From Bordetella sp. H567 (GTDB lineage: Bacteria > Pseudomonadota > Gammaproteobacteria > Burkholderiales > Burkholderiaceae_B): DNA of 64,000 bases. Position numbers and translations under genes: made by a program. Positions 25,973-35,320 of the stretch are shown here, one piece after another. Each line of letters starts with the position of its first letter. Positions within the stretch are counted from its first letter, which is position 1. Location: assembly GCF_001704295.1 (NCBI RefSeq), contig NZ_CP012334.1:5096084-5160083 (forward strand), in the 5' to 3' direction. Below the pieces are notes generated by a model. That model ran no database searches. It was not told the origin of the DNA and saw only the letters and a list, made by a program, of their open reading frames with translations.

Positions 25973-27934
25973 ATGTCGAAACCGCTCGAAGACTACGGAA
26001 TCATCGGCAACATGCTCTCGTCCGCGCTGGTGTCGCGCGACGGATCGATCGATTGGCTGTGCCTGCCCCACTTCAATTCCGCCGCCTGCTTCGCGGCGAT
26101 GCTGGGCAACGAAGAGCACGGGTACTGGCAGCTGCGGCCGCGCGGCGCCTTCACGTCCCGGCGCCGCTATATCCCGGGGACAGCGGTGCTGGAGACCCGC
26201 TTCGAGACCGGCACCGGCACGGCGACGCTGTTCGATTTCATGCCCTTGAGCGACGACGAAGAACGCGTGGACGTGGTGCGTATCGTGCGCGGCGACCACG
26301 GCCACGTCGATATCGATATGGACCTGGTGCTGCGGTTCAACTACGGACAGGCCGTACCCTGGGTGCGCCGCCGCGACTACGGCATCAGCGCCATCGCCGG
26401 ACCGGATGCCGTCGAACTGCACACCCAGGCGCCGCTGGAAGGCCGGGACCTGCGTACCGTATCGCGTTTTACCGTCCAGGCCGGCGAGCACGTGCCTTTC
26501 ACCCTCTCCTATCACCCTTCGCACAAGGTGCCCCATTTCGTGCCCGACCGCATGGAAAGCCTGGATCGCACCGTTGCGTGGTGGAAGGAATGGTCCAAGC
26601 GCTGCCGCACCGACCACCGCTTCCCGGAATGGCATGAGGCGATCGTGCGTTCCTTGATCACGCTCAAGCTGCTTACCTACCGCCCCACCGGCGGCATCGT
26701 GGCGGCCCCCACCACGTCGCTGCCGGAAAACCTGGGCGGCACGCGCAACTGGGACTACCGCTATTGCTGGCTGCGCGATTCGGCGCTGACCCTGTACGCG
26801 CTGCTGAACGCCGGCTATCGCGAGGAGGCGGAAGCGTGGCGCATGTGGCTGATGCGCGCGTCGGCGGGTCATCCGAACCAGCTGCAGATCATGTACGGCA
26901 TCGCCGGCGAACGCAGCCTGCCGGAAATGGAAATACCGTGGTTGCCAGGGTACGAGAACAGCGCACCGGTACGCATCGGCAACGCCGCCTCGGCGCAGAT
27001 CCAGATGGACATCTACGGCGAGCTGATCGATACCCTGCACGCGGCACGCGAAGCCGAACTGGCGCCGCTGGAACAGGCATGGCGGCTGCAGCGCATCCTG
27101 CTCACCCCGCTGGAGCACGGCTGGAACACGGAAGACCACGGCATCTGGGAAGTCCGCGGCGCGCGGCGCGCCTTCACGCATTCGCGCCTGATGTGCTGGG
27201 TGGGGTTCGACCGCGCCATCAAATCGGCGGAACGTTTCAATTTGCAGGGGCCGGTGCAGCGCTGGCGGCATATCCGCGACGCCATACGCACCGACATCCT
27301 GCAACACGGCTTCGACGCGGGCATGAACAGCTTCGTGCAGTACTACGGCGGCAAGGTGCTGGACGCCAGCCTTCTGCTGATTCCCCAAGTCGGCTTCCTG
27401 CCCGTGGACGATCCGCGCGTGACGGGCACGATACAGGCGATCGAAAAAGGCCTGATACGCGATGGGCTGGTGATGCGCTACGTGCCCGAAGAGTCGGACG
27501 ACGGCCTGGCCCAGAACGAAGGGGTGTTCCTGGCGTGCAGCTTCTGGCTGGCGGACGCCTATGTCCTGCAGGGCCGCGTGGATGAGGCGGTCGCGCTGTT
27601 CGAGCGGCTGCTTGCGCTGCGCAACGACCTGGGACTGCTGGCAGAGGAATACGACCCGCTGCGCCAGCGCATGGTGGGAAACTTCCCGCAGGCGTTTTCG
27701 CACATCGGGCTGGTCAATACGGCATACAACCTGCTCCAGCACCAAGGCCCGGCGCGGCAGCGTTCGCGCAGCGCGGCGCCGCACAACGGCTCGGGAACCC
27801 ACAACGGCCCGGCATCGCGGGATGGCGCGACGGCACATGAAGGCGGCGGGACGCCACCGGCCCCAGCCGTGCAGGAGCGGGACGCTGCCCCCGCCGTTAC
27901 CGCGGCCGCGACGACGGAAAACCCGGCCGAGTAG
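25973..27934 (+). CDS. Glycoside hydrolase family 15 protein (glucoamylase/trehalase-like)
   Basis: A 653-aa cytoplasmic enzyme. The N-terminal beta-sandwich domain starts YGIIGNMLSSALVSRDGSIDWLCLP, typical of bacterial GH15. An (alpha/alpha)6 barrel follows with LGGTRNWDYRYCWLRDSALT, a candidate catalytic acid Glu in NTEDHGIWEVRG and a candidate base in LAEEYDP. Relatives hydrolyse trehalose or alpha-glucans. The last ~65 residues after the barrel are a disordered Ala/Pro/Gly-rich tail with His and Thr. AAGGAGG lies 10 bp before the ATG. Its end is 3 bp from the convergent efflux gene. Confidence 0.92.
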   Translation: MSKPLEDYGIIGNMLSSALVSRDGSIDWLCLPHFNSAACFAAMLGNEEHGYWQLRPRGAFTSRRRYIPGTAVLETRFETGTGTATLFDFMPLSDDEERVDVVRIVRGDHGHVDIDMDLVLRFNYGQAVPWVRRRDYGISAIAGPDAVELHTQAPLEGRDLRTVSRFTVQAGEHVPFTLSYHPSHKVPHFVPDRMESLDRTVAWWKEWSKRCRTDHRFPEWHEAIVRSLITLKLLTYRPTGGIVAAPTTSLPENLGGTRNWDYRYCWLRDSALTLYALLNAGYREEAEAWRMWLMRASAGHPNQLQIMYGIAGERSLPEMEIPWLPGYENSAPVRIGNAASAQIQMDIYGELIDTLHAAREAELAPLEQAWRLQRILLTPLEHGWNTEDHGIWEVRGARRAFTHSRLMCWVGFDRAIKSAERFNLQGPVQRWRHIRDAIRTDILQHGFDAGMNSFVQYYGGKVLDASLLLIPQVGFLPVDDPRVTGTIQAIEKGLIRDGLVMRYVPEESDDGLAQNEGVFLACSFWLADAYVLQGRVDEAVALFERLLALRNDLGLLAEEYDPLRQRMVGNFPQAFSHIGLVNTAYNLLQHQGPARQRSRSAAPHNGSGTHNGPASRDGATAHEGGGTPPAPAVQERDAAPAVTAAATTENPAE

Positions 27935-27937
27935 CGG

Positions 27938-29503
27938 CTATTCCGCCGCGACGTGCTGCAGCTCGGCCTGTTCCGCGGACCGCTCCGCGGCAGATGCCAC
28001 GCGCCGCGTCCGCATGAACACAAGACAGGGTATGGCCGCCAGTGTCAGCCACATCATGAATCGGAAATCGTCCAGGTAGGCGATGAAGGCCGCCTGGTTG
28101 CTCACGACTTCGTTCAATCCGGCCAGGCCGGTGGGCGTATGCACATTGAACATCCGCGATAGCGCGTCCGGGTGCATCATCAAGGCGGCGGCCGATACGT
28201 AGGCCCCCAGGGACGCATGCAGGGTGGCGCTGTTGCGCACCAGCAGGGTCTGCATCGCCGAAATCCCGATGCTGCTGCCGATATTGCGCGACAGGCTGTA
28301 GATGGCGGTGCCGTCCGACCGCAGCGACCGATCCAGCGTCGAGAACGTCATCGTGGTCAGCGGCACCGACGTGAAGCCCAGGCCCAGTCCCTGGATGAAG
28401 CCTGGCACGATGACATCCCACTCCGTGATCTGCGGCGTATAGCCGGACATCTGCCATAGCGACAGCGTGGTCAGCCCGAAGCCGAAGGCGATGATCAGGC
28501 GGCCGTCCAGCCTGCCGACCAGGCGGCCAGCCACCAGCATCGACACCATGGTGCCGAAGCCGCTGGGCGCGGTAACGATGCCGGTGGTCACCACCGGGTA
28601 GCCCAGTATCGTTTGCAGCAGCGGCGGCAGCAGGGCCCGTGTCGCGTACAGAAGCAGCCCCAGCAGAAAGTAGAACGCCAAGCCCATCGCGAAGTTGCGG
28701 TCGCGCAGCAGCGCGACCTTGAAGAAAGAGTGTTCGCCGCTGGTGGCCGTGTGCAGGATGAAAAAGGTGAAGGAGATGAACGCGCACACGGCATAGATGC
28801 GGATCTCGATCGAGTCGAACCAGTCGGCCTGTTCGCCGCGATCCAGCATCAGCTGCAGCAGACCGATGGCCACCGCCAGCGTGGCGAAACCGAATACGTC
28901 GAAGCGTCCATCGCGCCGCGTGCCGTCGTCATGGATGTAGCGCGCCACGCCATAGAACGAGAGCATGCCCACCGGCAGATTGATCAGGAACACCCACCGC
29001 CAGTTCATGTTGTCCGTCAGCCAGCCGCCCAGCGTCGGCCCCAGGATCGGTCCCAGCATCACCCCCATGCCCCAGACCGCCATGGCCTTGGCGTGGTCCT
29101 TGGGCTCGTTGATGTCCAGCATCACCGCCTGCGACAGCGGCACCAGCGCGGCGCCGAAGGCCCCCTGCAGCAGGCGGGCCAGCACGATCTGCACCAGGTT
29201 GCCAGCCGCGCCGCACGCGAGCGACATGACGGTGAAGCCCGCAATGGAAACCAGGAATACGGACTTCAGCCCGTAGCGCCCGGTGAGCCAGCCCGTGACG
29301 GGCGTGGCGATGGCGGCCGCGACGATATAGGAGGTCAATACCCAGGTGATCTGGTCCTGGGATGCCGACAGCCCGCCAGCCATGTGCGGCAGCGCGACGT
29401 TGGCGATGGTGCTGTCCAGCGTCTGCATGATGGTCGCCAGCATGATGGAGACCGTAATCATGGACTTGTGCGGGACAGCGCCAGGATGGCCGGCGGGAGA
29501 CAT
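27938..29503 (-). CDS. DHA2-family (EmrB/QacA) MFS multidrug efflux transporter
   Basis: A 521-aa, 14-helix drug:H+ antiporter. DHA2 markers: LDSTIANVALPHMAGGL in the first helix, motif A GRYGLKSVFLVS, the motif C-like GPILGPTLGGWL, and NWRWVFLINLPVGML. No EmrA-type membrane-fusion gene is adjacent. It lies 62 bp downstream of the MarR gene on the same strand. An operator-like ATAACCTACGTTAC at 29511-29524 stands directly before its start, so it is probably repressed by that regulator. Confidence 0.93.
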   Translation of the reverse strand: MSPAGHPGAVPHKSMITVSIMLATIMQTLDSTIANVALPHMAGGLSASQDQITWVLTSYIVAAAIATPVTGWLTGRYGLKSVFLVSIAGFTVMSLACGAAGNLVQIVLARLLQGAFGAALVPLSQAVMLDINEPKDHAKAMAVWGMGVMLGPILGPTLGGWLTDNMNWRWVFLINLPVGMLSFYGVARYIHDDGTRRDGRFDVFGFATLAVAIGLLQLMLDRGEQADWFDSIEIRIYAVCAFISFTFFILHTATSGEHSFFKVALLRDRNFAMGLAFYFLLGLLLYATRALLPPLLQTILGYPVVTTGIVTAPSGFGTMVSMLVAGRLVGRLDGRLIIAFGFGLTTLSLWQMSGYTPQITEWDVIVPGFIQGLGLGFTSVPLTTMTFSTLDRSLRSDGTAIYSLSRNIGSSIGISAMQTLLVRNSATLHASLGAYVSAAALMMHPDALSRMFNVHTPTGLAGLNEVVSNQAAFIAYLDDFRFMMWLTLAAIPCLVFMRTRRVASAAERSAEQAELQHVAAE

Positions 29504-29510
29504 GAATTTA

Positions 29511-29524
29511 ATAACCTACGTTAC
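29511..29524 (-). promoter_or_regulatory. Candidate MarR operator before the efflux gene
   Basis: ATAACCTACGTTAC, 12 of 14 positions identical to the perfect palindrome upstream of marR at 30147-30160. It lies about 8 bp before the transporter start codon, where bound repressor would block transcription or translation initiation. Confidence 0.55.
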
Positions 29525-29565
29525 TATTTGCTCAAAAAAAGAGACGTCCGACGCGCCGCGAGAGG

Positions 29566-30063
29566 TCAATCAACGTGCGGCAGCAGTTTGCGCAGCAAGC
29601 GCTCCAGTTCGTCGATCTCCGCGGGTTCGAAATTGGAAAACAGGGACTTCAGCTGTGCGCGCCGCCTGGGCAGGTACAGCCGCACGAAGGCCAGTGCCCT
29701 GGGAGTCAGTTGCAGGAATATCTGCCGGCGGTCGCTTTCCCCGGCCTGGCGGGTCACATAGCCCTGCCGTTCCAGTTCGCGCGCCACGCGCGTACTGTTG
29801 GTCCGCGACGAATTCATGAAGACGCTGAGCTCCGACGGCTTCAGGCGGTGCTGTTCGCTGGCGTAAATGACGACCAGCGAGGTCCACAGCGTGGAGTTCA
29901 GGCCATGCTCGCGCAGCGGTGCGTCCATATGCTCCCCCAGGCGCGCCGCGACGTGCATGAAAAGCCGGCTGAGCACGGACTCGCGCAACTGATGGCGCGA
30001 CGCCAGGCGCAGGGCCAGCTCGTCCATGGCCTGCTCGAACGGCTCGAAAGAAGATGGGGACAT
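29566..30063 (-). CDS. MarR-family transcriptional regulator
   Basis: A 165-aa winged-helix repressor. LNSTLWTSLVVIYASEQHRL precedes the recognition helix region LSVFMNSSRTNSTRVARELE. The wing is GYVTRQAGESDRRQIFLQLT, the classic MarR D-R-R turn. N- and C-terminal helices for dimerisation flank it. It is located upstream of a DHA2 efflux gene, the EmrR-EmrB type of arrangement. A perfect 14-bp palindrome lies 84 bp upstream of its start. Confidence 0.94.
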   Translation of the reverse strand: MSPSSFEPFEQAMDELALRLASRHQLRESVLSRLFMHVAARLGEHMDAPLREHGLNSTLWTSLVVIYASEQHRLKPSELSVFMNSSRTNSTRVARELERQGYVTRQAGESDRRQIFLQLTPRALAFVRLYLPRRRAQLKSLFSNFEPAEIDELERLLRKLLPHVD

Positions 30064-30146
30064 CGGGGGGTGGATGTGCGCGGACGCGGTCGCGGTACGG
30101 CGGAGATCGCGGTGGCAGTCGCGCTACCGGTGATCGCACGCAATTG

Positions 30147-30160
30147 ATAACGTACGTTAT
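30147..30160. promoter_or_regulatory. Palindromic operator ATAACGTACGTTAT upstream of marR
   Basis: A perfect 14-bp palindrome in the 225-bp region between marR (minus) and the class II aldolase-like gene (plus). An imperfect copy precedes the efflux gene. The AT-rich TATTATATCG beside it may be part of a promoter. Autoregulation is expected for this family. Confidence 0.65.
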
Positions 30161-30288
30161 TATATCGCCGCGCCCACTGACAAGGAACTGAAGACGTCCC
30201 CAACCCCGGACGGAATCCCCTGTGCGCTGCGGCCCGATTCGGTTTAAATCGGCCTTCCGGCCCGTGCCGCCCCAACCCTCCCGCCGCC

Positions 30289-31032
30289 ATGTCCGCCCAA
30301 CTCGACACGCAGTCCCACACATCCGAGACCCTGGCCCTGCGGGCCGACCTGGCGCTGGCCCTGCGCGCGGCCGCGCACCACGGACTGGAGGAAGGGGTCT
30401 GCAATCATTTCAGCGTTGCGTTGCCGGACGGCAGCGATCGCTTCCTGATCAATCCGCGCGGCCTGCACTGGAGCGAAATCGACACCGACGATATCGTCCT
30501 GGTGGACGCCCGGGGCGCCAAGCTGGCCGGACGACATGACGTCGAGGCCACCGCCATGTTCATCCATGCGGCCATCCACCGCCTTGCGCGCAAGGCCTGC
30601 GTCCTGCATACGCATATGCCCTACGCCACGTCGCTGACGCTGACCGCGCGGCGCGGCCTGGACACGCGCCTGTCGCAGAACGCCATGCGTTTCCACGGCC
30701 GCGTCGCCGTGGATGCCCGCTACGACGGCCTGGCACTGGATAACGCGGAAGGCGAGCGCATCGCGCGGGCCATGAAGGGGGCCGACGTGCTTTTCCTGGG
30801 CAACCATGGGGTGGTCGTCTGCGGCGAACGGATCGACTACGCCTACGACGACCTGTATTTCCTGGAACGCGCTTGCCAAGCCGAGGTCCTGGCGCTGTCC
30901 ACCGGGCTGCCGCTGGAACCCGTGCCCGAAACCATGGCACGCCATGTCGCCATGCAGATCCAGGGCGAGCGGCTGCAGTCCACGCTGTTCTTCGAATCCC
31001 TGCGCCGCCGGCTGCCCGCCTCGGGCCGCTGA
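30289..31032 (+). CDS. Class II aldolase/adducin-domain protein
   Basis: A 247-aa protein of the AraD/FucA fold. It has NHFSVALPDGSDRFLINPRG near the start, the metal-binding His pair in CVLHTHMPYATSL, and GNHGVVVCGERIDYAYDDLY with the third His. Family members are aldolases, epimerases or decarboxylases; some relatives have unknown roles. The metal ligands look intact, so an active zinc enzyme is likely. There is no good ribosome site before the ATG. Monocistronic. Confidence 0.88.
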   Translation: MSAQLDTQSHTSETLALRADLALALRAAAHHGLEEGVCNHFSVALPDGSDRFLINPRGLHWSEIDTDDIVLVDARGAKLAGRHDVEATAMFIHAAIHRLARKACVLHTHMPYATSLTLTARRGLDTRLSQNAMRFHGRVAVDARYDGLALDNAEGERIARAMKGADVLFLGNHGVVVCGERIDYAYDDLYFLERACQAEVLALSTGLPLEPVPETMARHVAMQIQGERLQSTLFFESLRRRLPASGR

Positions 31033-31045
31033 AAAGCGGCGATCG

Positions 31046-31069
31046 CGTACGGGCGTGATCGCCCGTACG
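31046..31069. terminator. Hairpin between convergent genes
   Basis: CGTACGGGCG-TGAT-CGCCCGTACG, a perfect 10-bp stem with a 4-base loop. It lies 13 bp after the aldolase-like stop and 4 bp beyond the metQ-like stop. No T-run directly abuts it, so it is probably a weak bidirectional terminator. Confidence 0.45.
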
Positions 31070-31073
31070 ACCC

Positions 31074-31943
31074 TCAGAATGCCGGAACGACGGCGCCCTT
31101 GTACCGCTCCAGGATGAACTGCTTGAGCTCGGGCGTATGCAGGGCCTTGACCAGCTTTTGCACCGCCGGCCTGTCCCGGTCGTCGGGCCGCGCCACCAGC
31201 ACGTTGGCATACGGCGAATCGGGCCCCTCCATGACAAGCGCATCCTTGGTCGGCACCAGGCCGGCTTCCAGGGCGTAGTTCGTGTTGATCAGCGCCAGGG
31301 CCACATCGTCCAGCGAGCGCGGCAGCATGGCGGCCTCCAGTTCCTGGAACTTCAGCTTCCTGGGGTTCTCGATCACGTCCTGCGGCGTCGCCCGGATGTC
31401 CGTGGGGTTCTTCAGCTTGATCAGCCCCGCATTCTGCAGCAACAGCAGCGCGCGTCCGCCATTGGTGGGGTCGTTGGGGATGGCCACCGTCGCGCCGTTC
31501 TTCAGTTCGGACAGCTTCTTGATCTTTCGCGAGTAGGCGCCGAAAGGTTCGACGTGGACCTTGGCGATCGCCACCAGGTTGGCCTTGCGGTCCTGATTGA
31601 AGGTATCCAGGTAGGGCTGGTGCTGGAAGAAATTCAGGTCCACCTGCTTGTCCACCAGCTGTACGTTCGGCTGCACGTAGTCGCTGAACACCTTGACGTC
31701 CAGGTCCACGCCTTCCTTGGCCAATGCCGGCTTCACGAAGTCCAGGATCTCCGCGTGCGGGACCTGCGTGGCGGCGACCACCAGTTTGTCGGCCGCCGCG
31801 GCGGCCGAGGTCATCAAGGCCGCGCACAGGCCCGATATGAACAGGGCCGTCCAAGCCGCCAGGACGCGGGCGCCGGGCGCGCGGATTGCGGCCCGTCCGG
31901 CCGCACGATGCGCGGCAGCGGGCCGCGGCGTTGCTTGATTCAT
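31074..31943 (-). CDS. MetQ/NlpA-family substrate-binding protein
   Basis: A 289-aa periplasmic binding protein. An unusually long N-region (about 27 residues, Ala/Arg-rich) precedes the hydrophobic core WTALFISGLCAALMTSAAA. The lipobox is not canonical (SGLC), so signal peptidase I cleavage before DKLVV is likely. The NlpA body is clear: FSDYVQPNVQLVDKQVDLNF, HQPYLD, IPNDPTNGGRALLLLQNAG and NTNYALEAG. Relatives bind methionine for MetNI transporters, but no ATPase or permease gene is adjacent. AGGAG lies 5 bp before the ATG. Confidence 0.9.
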   Translation of the reverse strand: MNQATPRPAAAHRAAGRAAIRAPGARVLAAWTALFISGLCAALMTSAAAAADKLVVAATQVPHAEILDFVKPALAKEGVDLDVKVFSDYVQPNVQLVDKQVDLNFFQHQPYLDTFNQDRKANLVAIAKVHVEPFGAYSRKIKKLSELKNGATVAIPNDPTNGGRALLLLQNAGLIKLKNPTDIRATPQDVIENPRKLKFQELEAAMLPRSLDDVALALINTNYALEAGLVPTKDALVMEGPDSPYANVLVARPDDRDRPAVQKLVKALHTPELKQFILERYKGAVVPAF

Positions 31944-32043
31944 TTTTTCTCCTCGTCGGGGGTTCCCGCCTAGACCGTTTAATACGAAAGGGATCAAATC
32001 TACATGAAGCCGGCTTTTTTGTACTCCATCTGTTTATTACGCG

Positions 32044-33035
<992 letters not shown>

Positions 33036-33036
<1 letters not shown>

Positions 33037-33782
33037 TGCAGGTACACCGGTACCTGCTGCGGCCGGCGGCGCGCCTGCGCCGCTCGCGCCGCGCCGCCAC
33101 GGCCGTGCCCGCGCGCCTGTGGCTGTTCGACCTGGACAATACGCTGCACAACACCTCGCATGCCATCTTTCCGCGCATCGACGCGGGCATGACGCGGGCG
33201 GTGGCGCAAACGCTGGGGGTCGACATGGACACGGCCAATACCCTGCGGACCACGTACTGGAAGCGCTATGGCGCAACGGTCATCGGCATGGTGCGAAACC
33301 ATGGCGTGAACGCCGAGGCCTTCCTGCGCATGAGCCATGATTTCGATGTCCGCCCGCTGATCCGGGCGGAAACCGGCCTGCCCGCCAAGCTGCGGCGCCT
33401 GCCCGGACGCAAGGTGCTGCTGACCAATGCGCCGCTGCACTACGCACGCGCGGTGCTGCGCCACCTGGGGCTGCTGGGACAGTTCGACAGCCTGTGGGCC
33501 ATCGAACATATGAACTGGCACGGCAACTTCCGGCCCAAGCCCTCGGCCACGCTGCTGCGGCGCGTGCTGGCGCGTGAAGGCGTGGCCGCCGCGCATACCG
33601 TCCTGGTCGAGGACACGCTGGAGAACCTGCGCGGCGCGCGGCGCGCGGGCCTGCGCACGGTGCACATCCACCACCCGGGCACGCCCTTCAGCAAGGGCAG
33701 ACGCAACCGGCCGGGCTATGTGGACTTGCGGGTACACTCGGTCAGCGAGCTGCTCCTGCAACGCCGGCCCCTGCGGCGCTAG
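33036..33782 (+). CDS. HAD-family pyrimidine 5'-nucleotidase-like phosphatase
   Basis: A 248-aa HAD hydrolase of the SDT1/PHM8-like type. The nucleophile motif LFDLDNTLHN is followed by LTNAP (motif II), a Lys in NFRPKPS and VEDTLENLRGARRAG (motif IV). The N-terminal 26 residues are Arg-rich and unlike other members. The ATG overlaps the argB stop by one base, so it is translationally coupled to argB. The same order is common in betaproteobacteria. Confidence 0.88.
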
Positions 33783-33853
33783 CAAGACCTTTTCAGTTTT
33801 ACCCTCCTTCCTGAACTTTCCTCTACCGGCCGCCTCGCGGACGGCCCCCACCC

Positions 33854-34429
33854 ATGGCAAGCAGACCCGGCGAAAAGAAAACGCAGATCCTGCAGACCCT
33901 GGCGGAAATGCTGGAGCAGCCCCACGCGGCACGAATCACGACAGCGGCCCTGGCGGCACGCATGCAGGTTTCGGAAGCCGCCCTGTACCGGCACTTCGCC
34001 AGCAAGGCGCAGATGTTCGAAGGCCTGATCGAATTCATCGAGCAGACCATATTCACGCTGGTCAACCAGATCGGCACCGCGGAACCGCAGGGCATCGGCC
34101 AGGCGCGGCGCATGGTGAACATGCTGCTGACGTTCTCCGAACGCAACAAGGGCATGACCCGTGTACTGACGGGTGACGCGCTCGTCACGGAAGACAACCG
34201 CCTGCAGGAACGCATCAACCATATCAATGACCGCATCGAGGCCTCGTTCCGCCAGTCCCTGCGCACGGCCGTCCATGACGGCGCCCTGCCGGCGAACGCC
34301 GACGTCAGCGCGCACGCCAGCCTGCTGACGCATTTCGTGCTGGGAAGGTGGCTGCGCTATGCCCAGAGCGGCTGGCGCGTGGCGCCGACGGCGCATCTGG
34401 ACGAACAGCTGAGGCTGGCGCTAGGCTGA
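33854..34429 (+). CDS. slmA: Nucleoid occlusion protein SlmA
   Basis: A 191-aa TetR-like DNA-binding division regulator. MASRPGEKKTQILQTLAEML leads into the HTH (ITTAALAARMQVSEAALYRHF), then the all-helical dimer domain with FSERNKGMTRVLTGDALV, characteristic of SlmA. It blocks FtsZ ring formation over the nucleoid. Position after argB and the HAD gene matches related genomes. A repeat-rich stretch follows. Confidence 0.94.
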   Translation: MASRPGEKKTQILQTLAEMLEQPHAARITTAALAARMQVSEAALYRHFASKAQMFEGLIEFIEQTIFTLVNQIGTAEPQGIGQARRMVNMLLTFSERNKGMTRVLTGDALVTEDNRLQERINHINDRIEASFRQSLRTAVHDGALPANADVSAHASLLTHFVLGRWLRYAQSGWRVAPTAHLDEQLRLALG

Positions 34430-34492
34430 TGCCGATCTCCGCGGGCCGGACTCACACACTCTCTAGCAAGAAACAGGTGCTCCCCCATCGGG

Positions 34493-34544
34493 GACGCCGC
34501 GGATCCGGCTTTGCCGGTCCGCAGGCGTCGCCCCCTTGAGGGGG
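34493..34544. repeat. Compound inverted repeat between convergent slmA and moeB-like genes
   Basis: GACGCC(34493)...GGCGTC(34524) enclose GCGGATCCGGC/GCCGGTCCGC, making one long stem. A second hairpin CCCCC-TTGA-GGGGG follows at 34531-34544, then AAGCGCGC and a TTTGGGGGTGGGG run. The same vocabulary (CCCCCT..GGGGG, AGCG, GGGGGC) occurs in the repeat at 23938-24062. It may act as a bidirectional terminator and as a dispersed element. Confidence 0.6.
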
Positions 34545-34570
34545 AAGCGCGCACCGCTTTGGGGGTGGGG

Positions 34571-35320
34571 CTATCTACCCGCGCACACCGCGCATTCTTC
34601 ATCGCGCGGCACGTTCAGACTGCGCCACTGCATGGCCAGGCCATCCAGGCATAGCAGGCGCCCCGCGAGTGTTTCGCCTATCCCCGCCAGCACCTTGAGC
34701 GCCTCGGCCGCCTGCACGCTGCCGATGATACCCACCAGCGGCGCCAGTACGCCCATGGTGGCGCAATTGGCTTCCTCGACATCGTCGGCTTCGGGAAACA
34801 GGCAGTGATAGCACGGCGACGTTTCCCCCCGCAGGTCGAACACGCTGACCTGTCCGTCGAAGCGGATGGCCGCGCCCGAGACCAGGGGCTTGCGATGATG
34901 CACGCACGCCCGGTTGATCTGGTGCCGTGTCGCGAAATTGTCGGAGCAATCCAGCACCACGTCCGCGCCGGCGACGGCGGCTTCCAGCGCATCGCCTTGC
35001 AGGCGCTGGGCGATGGTATCGACGACGATTTCCGGATTGAAGGCATGCAGGGCGCGGCGGCCCGATTCCACCTTGGGCTGGCCCAGGCTTTCCGTGGTGT
35101 GCAGAAGCTGGCGCTGCAGGTTGCTGAGTTCGACGACGTCATCGTCGACCAGCGTGATGTGGCCGACACCGGCGCTGGCCAGATACATGGCTGCGGGGGA
35201 TCCCAGCCCCCCCGCGCCGACGATCAGCGCACGCGCGGCCAGGAATTTTTCCTGCCCTTCGATACCGAGCTCGTCGAGCAGGATATGGCGCGCGTAACGC
35301 AGCAACTGCCGGTCGTTCAT
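34571..35320 (-). CDS. moeB: HesA/MoeB/ThiF-family adenylyltransferase
   Basis: A 249-aa E1-like enzyme that adenylates the C-terminal glycine of a sulfur-carrier protein (MoaD or ThiS). The nucleotide fold is ALIVGAGGLGSPAAMYLASAGVG, followed by ELSNLQRQLLHT with the adenylating Arg. The CxxC pairs of the zinc site are CYHC and CAVC. It has no rhodanese domain. The ATG overlaps the ctpA stop as ATGA. MoeB versus ThiF cannot be settled from sequence alone. Confidence 0.88.
   Translation of the reverse strand: MNDRQLLRYARHILLDELGIEGQEKFLAARALIVGAGGLGSPAAMYLASAGVGHITLVDDDVVELSNLQRQLLHTTESLGQPKVESGRRALHAFNPEIVVDTIAQRLQGDALEAAVAGADVVLDCSDNFATRHQINRACVHHRKPLVSGAAIRFDGQVSVFDLRGETSPCYHCLFPEADDVEEANCATMGVLAPLVGIIGSVQAAEALKVLAGIGETLAGRLLCLDGLAMQWRSLNVPRDEECAVCAGR

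Noticed and set aside
31800-31850. Lipobox in the MetQ-like signal peptide (SGLC)
   Set aside because: Residues before the Cys do not fit L-A/S-G/A-C, and a good AAA-D signal peptidase I site lies downstream.
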